Assembly (NCBI GenBank): GCA_905147135.1 | Contig: LR990055.1 | Location: 1,860,001 to 1,924,000 of the forward strand | Direction of reading: 5' to 3' | Source of the DNA: Blastobasis lacticolella | Taxonomy: Eukaryota > Arthropoda > Insecta > Lepidoptera > Blastobasidae | DNA length: 64,000 nucleotides | In this document: positions 30,246-42,240 of the stretch, piece after piece | Layout of the letters: the number at the start of each line of letters is the position of its first letter | How positions within the stretch are numbered: position 1 is the stretch's first letter | Made by a program: the position numbers and the translations under genes | The notes under the pieces: model-generated | Seen by the model: only the letters and a program-made list of their open reading frames with translations | What the model was told of the DNA's origin: nothing | Databases searched by the model: none

Positions 30246-30689
30246 GGGATTCAGTAGTTTACCAAATATTTGAGTATGTGTAAACTTGGTCGGAGATTAT
30301 CTGACGTTTTAATGTCGTAGGTTAAATAAACATTTTATTATCCAACACGAACGCAGTTTCAGGTAAGACCCAAAAAGCTACATTCCTTGTATCCTAAAAT
30401 AGGTATAGTTGGGCTTGGATAACCTTTGTCCTTTTACCTTAACATTCTGACCTTTCCACTTAACGAGATTGGTCTCGGGTTGCGGATATTGAGGAACAAG
30501 CACTTTAATTTGTATTTGTAACACGATAGTACGTACGCAAGAAGTATAGCACCGGTATTCACAAACATATACTTATAAAAAAATAGGTATTTGTCTAAAT
30601 AAAGTATTTCTGTTAAACTTGGTAAACCTTGCTAATTTTACACTTTTATCAAAATATGCAAGGTTTCACCTTTATACATTATACAAGGG
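30246..30689. other. No gene seen
   Basis: AT-rich. Confidence 0.4.
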
Positions 30690-30905
30690 AAACATCGTGA
30701 ATAAACCTGCTCATTCAGGCGATTGAATGTGTAACCATGATTTAATCAGGTCAGGTATCCCTGTTAACAGTGTCATGGAGATCAGGTAGCTGTCGCTCTA
30801 CAGTAATTACCTGATCTGCCAGATCTTGGATCAAGAACATAGCAGACCATGGACGCTTACGCACGAGAGCACAACCGGAATATTGACGCCAAGATGATTA
30901 TTACA
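30690..30905 (+). repeat. SINE-A, 5'-truncated copy with intact tail
   Basis: GGGAAACATCGTGAATAAAC through ATTACCTGATCTGCCAGATC to GAGCACAACCGGAATATTGA and CGCCAAGATGATTATTA. A clear view of the RTE-like tail. Confidence 0.85.
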
Positions 30906-31017
30906 CAATTATAGATCACATCATATGGACCATGATAGTTCACTAGACTTGAACCACTAGATTAACGGTTTTGCCACATTCATCACGCTCGGCAAGCATG
31001 TTTGAGATACATACATA

Positions 31018-31245
31018 CCTTTTTTTATAATTAGATTAATTAGCCGGTTATTTGACCGCCTGGTGGTGAGTGACGATGCGGCCGAAGATGGAGCATTCCT
31101 TTCTAGAAATAGCCTATACACTCTAGCCTTGAAGGCGTCCAGATTATAATGATTAGGGAACACATTCGCAGGCAGTGTTCCATTCCTTAGCTGTTCATCT
31201 TGACGGACTCTGCGGGCTTTTAAATTACAACACTTCATCCTTTCT
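31018..31245 (-). mobile_element. LINE-J 3' stub, reverse orientation
   Basis: Complement of the poly(A) at 31018-31025, then minus-strand coding LRNGTLPANVFPNHYNLDAF and KARVYRLFLE. Same C-terminus as at 10300, frame partly open. Confidence 0.8.
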
Positions 31246-31439
31246 AATTTCTGTCAGACCTGACGTCCTCTGTCGTTATCACAGCTGCAAGACTAAGACA
31301 TTGACCTCTCCTTACGCTGTCCACTCTGCCACCAGGGTCAATGCTTGACTCTGATGACCTGGGTAGACCTGATTTGCTTTGATTGATTAATATGGAAGTT
31401 ATGAATTATACTTTTGTAACTGATGTCTTTTTATTAAAG

Positions 31440-31625
31440 AATTATCAGTAGGCTAGAAAATCGGCAGCAGCGTTTACCAGTTATATTTATAACACTGCGA
31501 TCTCCCGCCTGCCAAGCGAGGAGATAATGGCAATGACCTCCATGAGACCTCTCATGGGAGAAGCTCATCAGACAGGACTTATCGTGTAGTGGACTGTTAT
31601 CGTGTACTGGTTCGTTTGTATGGAG
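31440..31625 (+). repeat. SINE-C, decayed copy
   Basis: GCTAGAAAATCGGCAGCAGC, ACACTGCGATCTCCCGCCTG, GAGATAATGGCAATGACCTC, then GTGTAGTGGACTGTTATCGT. Its 5' third is missing. Confidence 0.65.
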
Positions 31626-31869
31626 CCTTCTGTCCGTAATTGACTCATGCAAAAAAATAATACAACAGCTTAATAAGTTGTGATTTTTTATAACTACATC
31701 AACATACTAGCTGAATGAGGAGCTGTCCTTTGAACCCCTCGAACTCATCAGCAATTGCAAAGGAAAATTATTCTTAAGGTAATGCAATTATACCCTTGTA
31801 CTCTGAAATACCTATTTTGATGTTGATTTTTGAAAGGAATTATTAAATATATTATGGTTATGACTACTT

Positions 31870-33297
31870 TGATAATAAAACACCTTGTAAATCGGTTTTG
31901 GTTTATTAAAACAATAAAATGTGTAATACATAATACTAAGATTTTAACAGCGTAATTTGCATTTTTGAAACAATTTCGAAAATCACGAATAACACGAAAT
32001 AGCTAGTTAATATTTAAGATATTGTAGAATACGTATTGATGAAAATTTAAAAGTAGAAATATCTTGAAAATTAGACATCATTTCGCTTAAAACAAAATTC
32101 AAATCACGCTGTCAACAAAATTAAAAATAATTTTAAATTGTAACGTTAGAAAAATATTCTAAATTCTAAGTTAATTTTAAAGAGTAATGAAATGTACACT
32201 TCTGGGGTATAACATTTAATCATTTCTATGTTATAATTTGAAAATATTGAAATAAAGTTATCTTAACAACTATTTTTAAATTTAATATTAACATTGAACA
32301 GCCATCTTTTATTTCTATAATCTAAATTCTTTACTAATTTTCGTTTTATCTCTATAAAATTTTTTGGCACAATCTTTCAGGACTATGGACTAAAGGTTTA
32401 TCAACATTTTGAATATTTAGTATTTTAGTAGTAGGTAAAGTAGTTTAAATAGGACTGGGAATCGCAAAATATTAATTTATCAACATTGGCTTTTTATTTG
32501 GCAAAACTTTAAATTTGTTGAGGTATAAATCAAAATCACTAAGTAAGATGTTCATCCATAAACTGTCTTTACATTTCCAAAATATACATTTAGATCACTG
32601 TTACGTCTCTCCATTATATTAAAACATATTTTAGTTCACATTCCTTTCTATCCTAACAACTACTCTAACTTTGGTCAAAAGGAGTTGATTGAAAGCTATC
32701 GCTTATAGCAATAGCTTCCACAATTTATACTGTTTCGATCTATACAGCACTATTTACCAAAACAATTCAACTATTTTTAATCACAGCTTATAATAGATGT
32801 AAAGTTATACTAATATACATAACACCAAATTATTTCAAATATGTGATAAACTATGTATCAAAATTAATAATTTATGTAAACTAAGTTGTCTTACATTGTC
32901 AAGTACAAATAATGTTAGCACACATAACTTTCTCTACCAGATGGTTAGGGTTTCATCCTCAATAAAAGTTTCCCGTTCTAATCTATTCACTACCAAACTT
33001 CCGCTCGTCAATTTAATTTGAAAAAGGATATTGTTCTTCACATCGTAACTGATCACATTTTCTAGTCGAGCCTCAATTTACGCAAATTTTCAAAGTTTTC
33101 TTGATGACCATATTCATCTGGTAAGAGATTAAAATGCAAACTTTTGGCTCTTTGAATATTTACTTCATTTCTATTTAGCGAACTGATATTAATACTGCCA
33201 ATCCTCGTTTAATGTAGTTCTTGAGAGGACGTAATTTTTAAAACATGGGGTTTGACAATTAAAAAACATACCTAATTACAAAATAACATGTACAAAG
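31870..33297 (-). other. Probable 3' UTR of the host gene
   Basis: About 1.4 kb of very AT-rich DNA directly after the stop codon on the minus strand, free of recognisable repeats. Possible polyadenylation signals (AATAAA on the minus strand) lie at about 31900, 32311 and 32488. The last would give the shortest transcript of the three, the first the longest. Which one is used cannot be told from sequence. Confidence 0.55.
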
Positions 33298-33773
33298 TCA
33301 ATACGAGTTGTTGTTAGGACTATCATCATTCGAACTACTAACTAAACTAATATCCGTTTTGGCTTCAATTACATTCGAATTGATCTCATCCTTATCACCG
33401 TTCTCACAATAGGCATTAACTACGTTACCATTGTCCTTCTCATTACTATGTACACTATCTAATTCACAACTCTTGGCGGCTGAACTTTCTGACACGCTTT
33501 CTCTCTTTTCAATGATCACGTCTACGTTCGGCTTGAAGTCTGCCTCTTTCTTTCTCTCGGGGAGGTCTGGCGGTCTCACAGTTGACAGTGTGTTCGTCAG
33601 GAATGACGACTGGAGGTTGTATCCGGGTAGCAGTTTGGGTTGCAATGGTAGCATGAGGTCTAGGGAGCCTGTGGTTGCAGGTCGTGGTTGAAGGGGCGGG
33701 ACGGTCACCAGAGGCGGTTGCAGAGAAGCGAGCGATATCGCCCCCATCTGCGTGTTGACGATTGGGCTCTCCA
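33298..33773 (-). CDS. Host gene, terminal coding exon
   Basis: The minus-strand exon starts after the acceptor TCTCTTGCAG (AG at 33775-33774) and ends at TGA 33300-33298. Joined to the previous exon in phase, it codes VESPIVNTQMGAISLASLQP, then a proline/leucine-rich piece with repeated PLQP (VPPLQPRPATT, MLPLQPKLLPG), then KKEADFKPNVDVIIEKRE, and an acidic, Ser/Asn-rich end (SSSNDDSPNNNSY). No folded domain is visible; it looks intrinsically disordered. An ATG at 33787 opens the same frame upstream of the acceptor but lies in the intron. Protein identity not recognised. Codon use is gene-like and there are no stops. Confidence 0.75.
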
Positions 33774-33816
33774 CTGCAAGAGATACCAATGATAACGTGA
33801 GAATGATTTGTACATA

Positions 33817-33847
33817 GCGTCAAGTTGGATAACCATCCAACTTGACG
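33817..33847. repeat. Short perfect hairpin in the intron
   Basis: CGTCAAGTTGGAT and ATCCAACTTGACG separated by AACC. It lies about 45 bp upstream of the splice acceptor of the last exon. Confidence 0.85.
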
Positions 33848-33899
33848 GAGTCGAGCGCTTCTGGTCTATTGGATTTTGAGTCTTTAATCAAAAATTTAA

Positions 33900-34050
33900 A
33901 TATCTGTTACGGGTCTGGGTGTAGTATGTATAATAACTATAAAAAAGTATATAAGTAGTTTATCAGTTATCTAACACCCATAACACTACTTTATTTACAT
34001 TGGGGCTAGATAGCGCTGTGTAAATTTGTCCAAGCATATTATTTTTTTTA
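33900..34050 (+). repeat. SINE-B 3' half
   Basis: CTGTTACGGGTCTGGGTGTA, CAGTTATCTAACACCCATAA and GGGGCTAGATAGCGCTGTGT. The tRNA-like head is missing. Confidence 0.8.
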
Positions 34051-34109
34051 TATTTTATATGCTCGTAAAACTCCTCAGTAAGAATTTGAGAAGAAATATA
34101 TTTTGATCT

Positions 34110-34205
34110 AAGTAAGAGATGATGAGTGGAAATCTCTGGGGGAGGCCTATGCCCAGCAGTGGGCGTCTTCTGGCTGATATGATGATGAAGAGATGATGAT
34201 GACGT
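34110..34205 (+). repeat. RTE-like LINE 3' tail
   Basis: Readable as DEWKSLGEAYAQQWASSG then a stop, followed by GATGATGAAGAGATGATGAT. Same FAQQW-type ending as at 18790. Confidence 0.65.
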
Positions 34206-35701
34206 TACATAGTCTTAATAATTTCTGAGGTGGGTGCGGTGGTATGGTGGAATAATGGTGTCATGCATAATAAATACGTGAATGTGAAAGACATGCATAG
34301 CCTAAGACCTTACCTAATTACAACACGTAAAAGTTACCTTGTCAAAATTCAAATCTCTGTGTATCTTAAAATATATATAAGAATCGCAAGAGAAAATCAT
34401 CATAAGAAACTGTATGCATTATTAATAGTAAAATTGTTAACCATATGTCCTGCCTTTCCTAGTCAAGCAAATCCACCATAGTGGATATCATAATATACAA
34501 ATTATTGCAGTAAGTATCGATGGAAAACTATATTAAGCTGATTAAGCATTAAAAAAAATTAAAACAACGCAGCGGTAACGACAATCACAGTAGAGATTAA
34601 GCGATTTTCTATGATTAAGTAAGCAAAATATGTGACCAACTGAAATAAGTGACACATAAAAAGTGACCCACTTGAATTAGGGTAATGGACCAAGAAATTG
34701 AAATAAGACTGAACTGTATATACAACGACGATATACAACCGCCCTTAATTTTGAATGTATTATTTTGAAGTTGTTGAATAACTGCTTTCCGACCATGCAT
34801 AGATGAAATCAGACGAAGGCTTCAAACGGCACGTGATATCACTGTCAGTGAACGGTACATTGAGCGAATAAATACTAATTTACGTGCTAAGAGTCCAGTT
34901 AGAGGCCAATAATTCGAGAGGCACGATTAAAATTTCTGCCTGAACACATTAATGGTCTATCAAACAATGGAGCAAGGTCCTGTTTACAGATGAGTGTAGA
35001 GTAGCCACATATATTTAAGAACCATCTGGTGCTCTTCTCATCTGTAAATATGATCTTTCTCCATTGGTCGATAGTACAATTCAGAAACAAATCTTAATCG
35101 CGCTCGGTGCGTAGATTCGGTGGCGCATCTCGAGTTCTGATCCTCATGTCTCTTTGTACGTAAATCACATTCCTCCATCCTTCACCATATGGTCTGTTAA
35201 CTGTCATCACTACTAAATACCGCTAGAAACCTCCACCTGATTTCAACTGCGTTCAGAAAGCGGTTTTCAACGTTGTTAGAAAAAGTAAATTTCAAATAAA
35301 CTAAACAGGGCACTTTAAACCTATTCGCACCAAAACTATAAATAACACGAAGCGCGGCTTGCACCAAATTCTTATATGCACTTAAGCTTAAGATAAACCC
35401 AAAATTGCATACAAAATTACGTATGAAAATGATGAATTTGGTGCAAGCCAAGCATAGTTAAACACTTGGACAACTTTTTGTGCCGGTGAGTTACTTTTCC
35501 TCATTGATTTTACTTATTTAACAATCGTTTTGCTATTGCAATAATTTACAATACATGGTCATTGTTTTTGGAACTTCTCCAGCAAGTATGTGTTCCCCAC
35601 CTACATATTTTTCTTCCATAATAATCGTAGGAATAATATCTTCATTCTACGGTATGGACACTAAGGTACAAGATCGCAAAATATCAATGTCTGTGTTTTA
35701 C

Positions 35702-35806
35702 CAATAGGTGCTCTGGCTTGTAAAGGCAGTGGATTCGTGGCTGGTGGCCGTAGCAGATTCGGTGGTCCTTGCAGCGCCAGACTGATCATGTTCATGCCGT
35801 TTACTC
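35702..35806 (-). CDS. Host gene, internal coding exon (105 bp)
   Basis: Acceptor AAATTTCAG (AG at 35808-35807) and donor G|GTAAAAC. It starts in phase 1 (GA after the previous exon's G) and ends in phase 1 (final G, completed by TG of the next exon as GTG, Val). Codes GVNGMNMISLALQGPPNLLR then PPATNPLPLQARAPI. The phases on both sides match exactly and the style continues in the last exon (the MISLALQGPP and AISLASLQPP segments resemble each other), which is the main reason to accept this gene model. Confidence 0.75.
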
Positions 35807-36918
35807 CTGAAATTTGAGAGAAAATAAGAGTTAGTTATAATGATATTCAAATGTTAAGGTAGCTAGAGTCTATTGAAATGTCTCGCAGATTAGAATAGGA
35901 CCAATTTCTGTACATACGTATGATGTACAATAGTGCCTAGGAGCATAAGTGCATGATCACCTTAAGAATCATATTTCTGTGCAGTTTTTAAAAGGTTTTA
36001 TAGATTTCATGAATTAAATATATTTTTATTATTTAAAAAATGCCCAGTAGGCCTAGCACAAGTTGCTCTCGCGCGCGATAAACGAGAAACAGCGCGACCT
36101 AGGTATTGCTATCTCTTTCGTCTTAGTATTGAGAGAAAGCGCTTTCTCGAGGCGCGAGTTTTATCGCGGACACAGGAAGGAAGTAAAGGACCAATTCTTT
36201 GGACCTAAGCAGAAACTAATGCTTCCTTCTTTTAGCAAACTCATTTTGGCTGAAGATGCACCAAATACCTTTTATATCTGTAGCTGCAAACGTATTTTTT
36301 CTTGAAGTGATAATACATATGCAGTGATAGCACATATGTTCTTGTATTGTACAAGATGAGATATTGAGCATATCAGACGTGTGTTTCAATTCTGTTATCT
36401 TGTTATAATTCAATCAACGATTATAGATAATTCCTTAATCTAATTAGGATTATGAGGTGTCCGGTGGTAGCTGCCTAACCTTCCAAGTTAGCGTTGCGGC
36501 ATTCCCGGTTTTTAACAGTTTTTACGATTCTGCCTCGGAGTCCTAGCGCCCCACTCTTTTAAAATTTTTACTTTTTTTTGGAATAAAAAATACGATAACT
36601 TCGAGTTGCACGAATTAAAAGCCAAATCATTTAATTGGAATTTGATTCCAATTCACTTGCTATAAAATTTATAAAAGTTAGGTATTTTTGAACAAACTTT
36701 AGGAAATTCTTACGTTGCCACCAATACAAGGCAAATTTCAAGTTAACCGGAAATTAGTTGAAACTCAATTTCAAAATTGTAGACACTTAAACACAGCATA
36801 CTCGTACGTATTAGAAAGGGTAGGTTAAGATATTGAAGTATGCAATCTTGCACAAAGGCGACTCACGCCATCTAGCGTATAACTTCGGTACCCTATCGCC
36901 ACCCTCCCAGACACTCAC
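35807..36918 (-). other. Intron of the host gene
   Basis: Bounded by donor GTGAGTG at 36918 and the acceptor at 35807. Contains a MITE-C copy (36055-36185). Otherwise AT-rich and free of recognisable genes. Confidence 0.6.
36055..36185. repeat. MITE-C, intact form
   Basis: GCTCTCGCGCGCGATAAACG at the left and GGCGCGAGTTTTATCGCG at the right are imperfect inverted repeats around CTTAGTATTGAGAGAAAGCG. The same element at 44035-44375 is split by a LINE. Confidence 0.6.
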
Positions 36919-37075
36919 CGAACTTATTGCTCCCGGGCGAAAGTTCTTTCAGCACAACTGGATGTTTCACGGCGTTCACTCGCCTGTTGGAGGCGCTGGT
37001 GGCTTCCCGTTTCCTATTACGCGGCTGCTCCACTGGAAGAACCCGACGTCGCTTCTTTGGCAGTTTCGACCGCGC
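36919..37075 (-). CDS. Host gene, basic coding exon (157 bp)
   Basis: Minus-strand exon between the acceptor ATCTATCGCAG (AG at 37077-37076) and a consensus donor G|GTGAGTGT. The only open frame gives KLPKKRRRVLPVEQPRNRKR then EATSASNRRVNAVKHPVVLK and ELSPGSNKF, starting in phase 0 and ending with a spare G completed by the next exon. PKKRRR and RNRKR look like a bipartite nuclear localisation signal, so a nuclear or chromatin-related protein is plausible but unproven. GC content is well above the surroundings. Upstream exons were not found in the window. Confidence 0.7.
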
Positions 37076-37137
37076 CTGCGATAGATGGCGTTGTTATTAG
37101 TAAGAAGGAAAATGTTTGCATAAGTAGAAAATAAAGG

Positions 37138-37404
37138 CGAGAAAGTAACCCATCACAGAAGATATTAATGTTAGAATGTTACCTATTTTTCAAATGAAAA
37201 AATGAATTTTCGACCATATTAGTTTAGTAGGTGCCTTGCTTGCGAGCGATGAATATGAATAAGGAATCTTGCTCTGTTTAGTTTGTAATGTAGGTATTTA
37301 AAAAAAAAAATATATATATATATATATGCCGAAAGTAACCCATAACTAAAGACATTAATGTTAGAATGTTAAATATTTTTCAAATGAAACTAAAATTTTC
37401 CGTC
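37138..37404. repeat. Diverged direct duplication around a (TA)n run
   Basis: GAAAGTAACCCATCACAGAA and TTAATGTTAGAATGTTA(C)C near 37141 recur as GAAAGTAACCCATAACTAAA and TTAATGTTAGAATGTTAAAT near 37331, spaced about 189 bp. A TATATATA run precedes the second copy. Confidence 0.8.
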
Positions 37405-37424
37405 TTAATACAGTATGTATGTAT

Positions 37425-37515
37425 GTATGTAAACTCTTTATTGCAATTAAAAAGAAATGCAGTAGTAAGAAAATATCATTTTACAAAGCAAAGGCGGGCT
37501 TATCCCACAATGGTG
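37425..37515 (-). repeat. Repeat D, copy 2
   Basis: GTATGTAAACTCTTTATTGC and GCAAAGGCGGGCTTATCCCA match 25905-26000. Confidence 0.6.
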
Positions 37516-40500
37516 GCAGTTTGGTAGGTACTTTTCCTGTGGTTTGGTTACAATAGCGAGTGTTTGGTTCGTAGAGTACTTTAAAAAAGTATGAACCACT
37601 TTGGAATATGATTAAAAGCGTCGGCCGACATTGCAATCTGTCACTCAGTCTGTCGAATCAATCTGTTGAGAGCTGACGGATAGCTGCTGCTAGTCGATGA
37701 AGAATGGTTAGGCCTACCTTCAGAAAATGAAATTCATTTTCGCGAATGAAATAAAATGTACGAAATTGAAGTGTCAAAGGAGGAAGGAGGAGGAAGGACT
37801 ACCTAATTCAATGGCATTCTTATTTAAGAATGCCATTTTAATTGAATTAAATGAATGAAATGGTAGTCTCCTAAATTTTAATAAATAAAGTTAAATAAAA
37901 TCAGATAAATATCCAGCATCATAAATATTACGGTAAAGACTTTATCCAGTAATTAAGTATGAAATTATTTTTACGTTCAACAGTTAAAATTCATCTGTAG
38001 GGTCATTCCTTTATGTCATCGAGTATATTGCTTAATTTAAATAACTCGGGACGCGCAGAAAACGTTAATAGATTTAATCAAGTATTCTATCATTTTACAT
38101 TGCATAGGCCGGCTTTTTTCACACATTTTCCACAGATTCCTTACAGCCAACCATAGGTTAACTTAACCCTCTGAAAGGAGACCTAAAGAGTATATAATTG
38201 TATTCAACGTGTTATTTAAATCTTAGTATTCAACCCACCACGTTTTTAGTTTTCCCACTTCAATAGTTCCGCTATCTAATGGATCTGCCTGCGTTCTTGG
38301 GTTCTATCCCAAGGGTTCACTTTTTTACTCTACTATCAGCTGGTTATGTGATAGCGTTTTATTGCAGTGTAGCGTGCTCTACATCTGTATATTCGGTTTC
38401 CTTTGCATTTTGCTCGAAAATATTTCGAAAAAATCCTCTCATGTTGAAATCTATCCTCTGGACATCCCATTGCAAATTCAAACAAATAAAGAGAAATCTT
38501 AGAGATTTATATAAACAACAATACTACACAATAAAAACTAAACAATCAGAAAACGAAAACTTAACTAACTAAAACTAAATTAATCTAAAAAAACTATTCT
38601 AATAAGCCGCTGTCATTAGGAAACATGCCCATAATTCTTGTAGGTTCTTGCAAGTTCTTGCCTCTATAAGGATAATTTCAGAAAGTATGCTGGTCTAAAA
38701 AATCGTGGTCGATCCTGTTTTTTTTTGTCCATTTGATTACTAAGCTAACGTAACGTACCTGCATAGCATGTCTGATACAAGCAGAAAACCTGTTCTCCAA
38801 ACCAGCAAATGTTTAAACAGTTTTCAAATTTGTTCAAATTTTTTTTTCTATCCGTCACCCAGATGCGCTACTCACTAATTTTTCACTTTTAAACCAAAAG
38901 GACTTACCAGATCCCCCAAAGTAATTACCAGAATCATACTTGCACGAGTTATTATTACATTAGCGGCCTAGTACGTCATGGAACTAAACCAGGACACGCT
39001 ACAAAGCCTAATGCGACGTGAGGGGCCCAGAAACAAACAAAACACAATCTCATTACCGCAGTAGCACCTTCACATGGGCTATGTCGTATCTACTTAACAA
39101 CTAATAACGAAGATGTGTTTGTCCTGTTATCCGTAAAAGTTGCGCAAGCCCAACATGGAGGCTTTGCTGTGGGGCTGTAATAATAAACATTAGCTTAGGA
39201 GATATGGAAATGGCCTGTTTACAAGTTGGGAGGTAGGTATCGAGTATGTTGAATAATGTATAGATCTATCCGATAAGGTCGTTTGTGGTGAAGCAGTACA
39301 TGGTGATGAATAAGTCTTAGTTGCTCTTGCTATTATTTGGAACCACTTGTGTGGGTAGAATATGAAAATAAGCAACCGCGCTATGAAAATATGAATTTAT
39401 ATACAATATTTATAAGTGGAATTTTCAGCCACATATCAATGACATAACAGTCGCACTCATTAATGCATTACCCATTCTAGAAAAAATATTTTGTAGCTAC
39501 TGTCTCATACACAATATTAGGTGCATTGTTAAACAAATGGAATTAGCTTAAAGAAGCCTATTAGCTGTAGTAGAGGTCGAAGACCCACAAAACATTGATC
39601 TACCCGTGCACAAACCTGGCTTTGTTTTGAGCTAGGTTGCCACCCGTCGACTTTTTTTTTGCGTTCGTGTTATTTATACAAAATAGATATACAGAAAAAA
39701 ATCACAACAGGTACAGCTTATTACTTATCCTCTTGTGAGTTCTAGAAGTTAAAAAACTGGTCAGCTACATTAAAGTCTCTTTTCTTTTTGGAGAATCGTA
39801 AGGTGTGATTCCTAACACCATTGGCGAAGCGAGGTTGAAGGTCTTTCGCTGGGTACCCGGAACTTGTTGTAAAGTCGTAGGTATCACCTTGACAATTTTT
39901 GAAAAGTCAACCACATTAGTTGGCAAACCAGCCGATTTTAAAGAAAAGTGTAGTTGGAATTTCATGATTTCTATTTATTCATGACGCAATCAATTCGCCG
40001 AAGCACTGGTTCCGTCTTTAGACTTTAATCTTTAGATTGCTTATGAATCTAATTGCTTCCAACGTCTCCAGAAATAACTATCTCGATAATTAACGAGATT
40101 TCATATCGTGACTTACCTACATGAGGTTCTACATAGATTTCAATAAATGTTCAATGTTCCTACATCAATTTGAGTGATTAGACCAAACATAATCTAATGC
40201 ACTTGCTAATATTAATAGATTGGAGAGAGACTATCTGAGGATTAGATTACTTGTTAATAGCTTTGTTGGAGGTAGAATGAAGGATTCTGAATTTTTATCC
40301 AATATATCAAACCAAATAATTTTATTTATGACGCAGATTCGAAAAAAATCTGGCTAATAAATCTGGTTATTCTTAAAAATTTGTTTGAAATGCCTTTTTT
40401 ATTTTTACATATTACCACGTAGTTGTCGTGTTTTAATATGCAAACTGTCTGAAAGATCAATTTTATTAGTCTGTATGTGACATTTTAATATTTTTCCGTG

Positions 40501-40919
40501 CTAATATTAGTTCGAATTGCATATGGTGAACGCAAATATTTGCGATGTTACCGTGTATTTTATTTGCATTTCGAACACGCCTTTTAATATTTCAACTATT
40601 CCAGTAACTACGTGAAATTGCGAAACCGCTTTGCGTGTACAGAAATTTCTGGAAAAATATTTGCAAGCTGAAGCTGGAAAATATTTTTGCGAGTATTATA
40701 CGGTAGCGCAGCATTGCAATGAAGACCCATGGCGTATCACGCTAATGATATGATTTAAGAGAATCTGGTTTCTCAAGTGTAAGTAGTAGGTCGACGTGAG
40801 CACGATGAAAATGTCAGAAAAGATTTGAGAAATAAATTTCAAGAGAGGAAGAACAAAGCGGAAGCCGCCCTCCTGGAGATGTACTTCCACCTTATGAAAA
40901 ATATACTGCAGCAGCTAAT
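37516..40919. other. Long unassigned stretch
   Basis: 3.4 kb with no recognised repeat or convincing exon. A hairpin AATGGCATTCTTA/TAAGAATGCCATT sits at 37812-37839. A 66-codon minus-strand frame (39768-39965) is listed separately. If the host gene extends upstream it must cross this region as intron. Confidence 0.4.
39768..39965 (-). other. Short minus-strand open frame of protein-like composition
   Basis: ATG at 39963 to TAG, coding SAGLPTNVVDFSKIVKVIPT and SPMVLGITPYDSPKRKETLM among its 66 residues. An in-frame stop lies just upstream and no splice sites are convincing. Third-position choice looks less random than in neighbouring frames, but no family is recognised. It could be an exon remnant or chance. 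Confidence 0.2.
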
Positions 40920-41135
40920 GCTTTTTTATGCTAGGCAGTGACAAACGAGCAGACAGCCCACCTGATGGTAAGCGATAACTGTCACTCATAATCTCTCTAC
41001 GATTCAAATGCATGAATGAAGGTAGCATGCAACAAAAATGTGTAGGTGTATTGTCCACTTGCATGTGGCACCCAAAATCTCGATTCGATATAGCAGTCGG
41101 TACAAAAAGAACAGATCTAGCTTTAGTGTTCTAAA
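40920..41135 (+). repeat. Repeat E, copy 1
   Basis: GACAAACGAGCAGACAGCCC then ACCTGATGGTAAGCGATAAC, wording typical of an abundant lepidopteran repeat. Parts recur at 24455, 41495 and 55640. Confidence 0.55.
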
Positions 41136-41302
41136 AAGGGGAACAAGACACGCCACGCGCATACCCTCGTCACGGATTCGTAATCTAGTAAATAACTAAG
41201 TATCAGACTTGACGTGAAAGAGACTCAAGTGTATGTCGAAATCAGGTAGAATTAGTTAGGTACGCAATTGAAAGTCTAAAGTAGGCCAAATCAATTTGCC
41301 GG

Positions 41303-41400
41303 GAAGACGTCAATATACCGGTGTTGTGCTATAGCGCGCAACGGCCCGGAGTCCGCCTTGAACATGATCCAGGATTTGTCAGATCTGCCATCTGTAACTA
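41303..41400 (-). repeat. SINE-A tail fragment, reverse orientation
   Basis: GACGTCAATATACCGGTGTT, GGCCCGGAGTCCGCCTTGA and ACATGATCCAGGATTTG. Confidence 0.65.
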
Positions 41401-41494
41401 GTTTATTGTAAAGATAAACAAACACTAAGAATTCTCTGAAAAGGTTGTATGATAAACAGTTTTTCCCATAGTCTGAGAACCTTCCTAGACTACT

Positions 41495-41585
41495 TGATGT
41501 AAAGTGGCCACCGTCATCCAGGAGATCTGCAAACTAAGGGGGGCGAAAGCCGTGCCGGCCTTTGAAATACCTGTATGTCATACCT
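41495..41585 (+). repeat. Repeat E fragment
   Basis: AAAGTGGCCACCGTCATCCA and GAAAGCCGTGCCGGCCTTTG; compare 24520. Confidence 0.45.
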
Positions 41586-42171
41586 ATAGTCATGCCTTTT
41601 GATGAATCCCAATTTACTGAACAAGGGAAACTCAGAACGATATTTAGTAATGCTTTATCATTACCAATATCAACCAAAGCATATACACCTATTGGTTTAT
41701 CTGATAAGGAAGCGAGGAAGATTCGGATGTAAAATAAGATAACAATTTGGTGCAAGCCGTCAAATACGAGGGCTGATACCTGTACTTCACCCATGAACCC
41801 CTTCCAATATAAAACATAAAAATTTTTAAATTTAATTTTCAACGTTTACATTGCAAAGTCAACTGTAACACAATTATTCCGTCGGCACTCTAGCATTTTA
41901 ACAGCCTCCAGGTTGAAATTTGCAGCGAAGCCGAAGAATAATCGGCTATCGCCATAACCGTCAGCTGAAGTCGAAGGTTTGAAAGCTCTAAGAAATTTTG
42001 TTCAAGTTTATCAACAATCTACAATTAATAATATAAATTATTTTAAAACTTTGATATTCTACTTTTATTGGCTTATATTGACTGTATAATATAGTAATAT
42101 CATATCTAGAAGTTTATCTAGAGATGATAAAAAAATCATTATCAGAACTTTATTTTAATTATTTATATCAC
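41586..42171. other. No gene seen
   Basis: AT-rich. Confidence 0.4.
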
Positions 42172-42240
42172 TGCTCATCCGGAACCCGGTACGTCTACGT
42201 GACAGACGGCATGTAAACCAACTGAACCACTCAGGTCGTG
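42172..42240 (-). repeat. SINE-B head fragment
   Basis: In reverse: ACCTGAGTGGTTCAGTTGGT and a decayed B box. Only the tRNA-like part remains. Confidence 0.55.

Larger units (their letters stand above)
33774..35701 (-). other. Intron of the host gene, holding SINE and LINE fragments
   Basis: Donor GTAAAAC at 35701, acceptor AG at 33774. Contains a 13-bp-arm hairpin (33817-33847), a SINE-B 3' half (33900-34050) and an RTE-like tail (34110-34205). The remainder is AT-rich with no gene. Confidence 0.65.
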
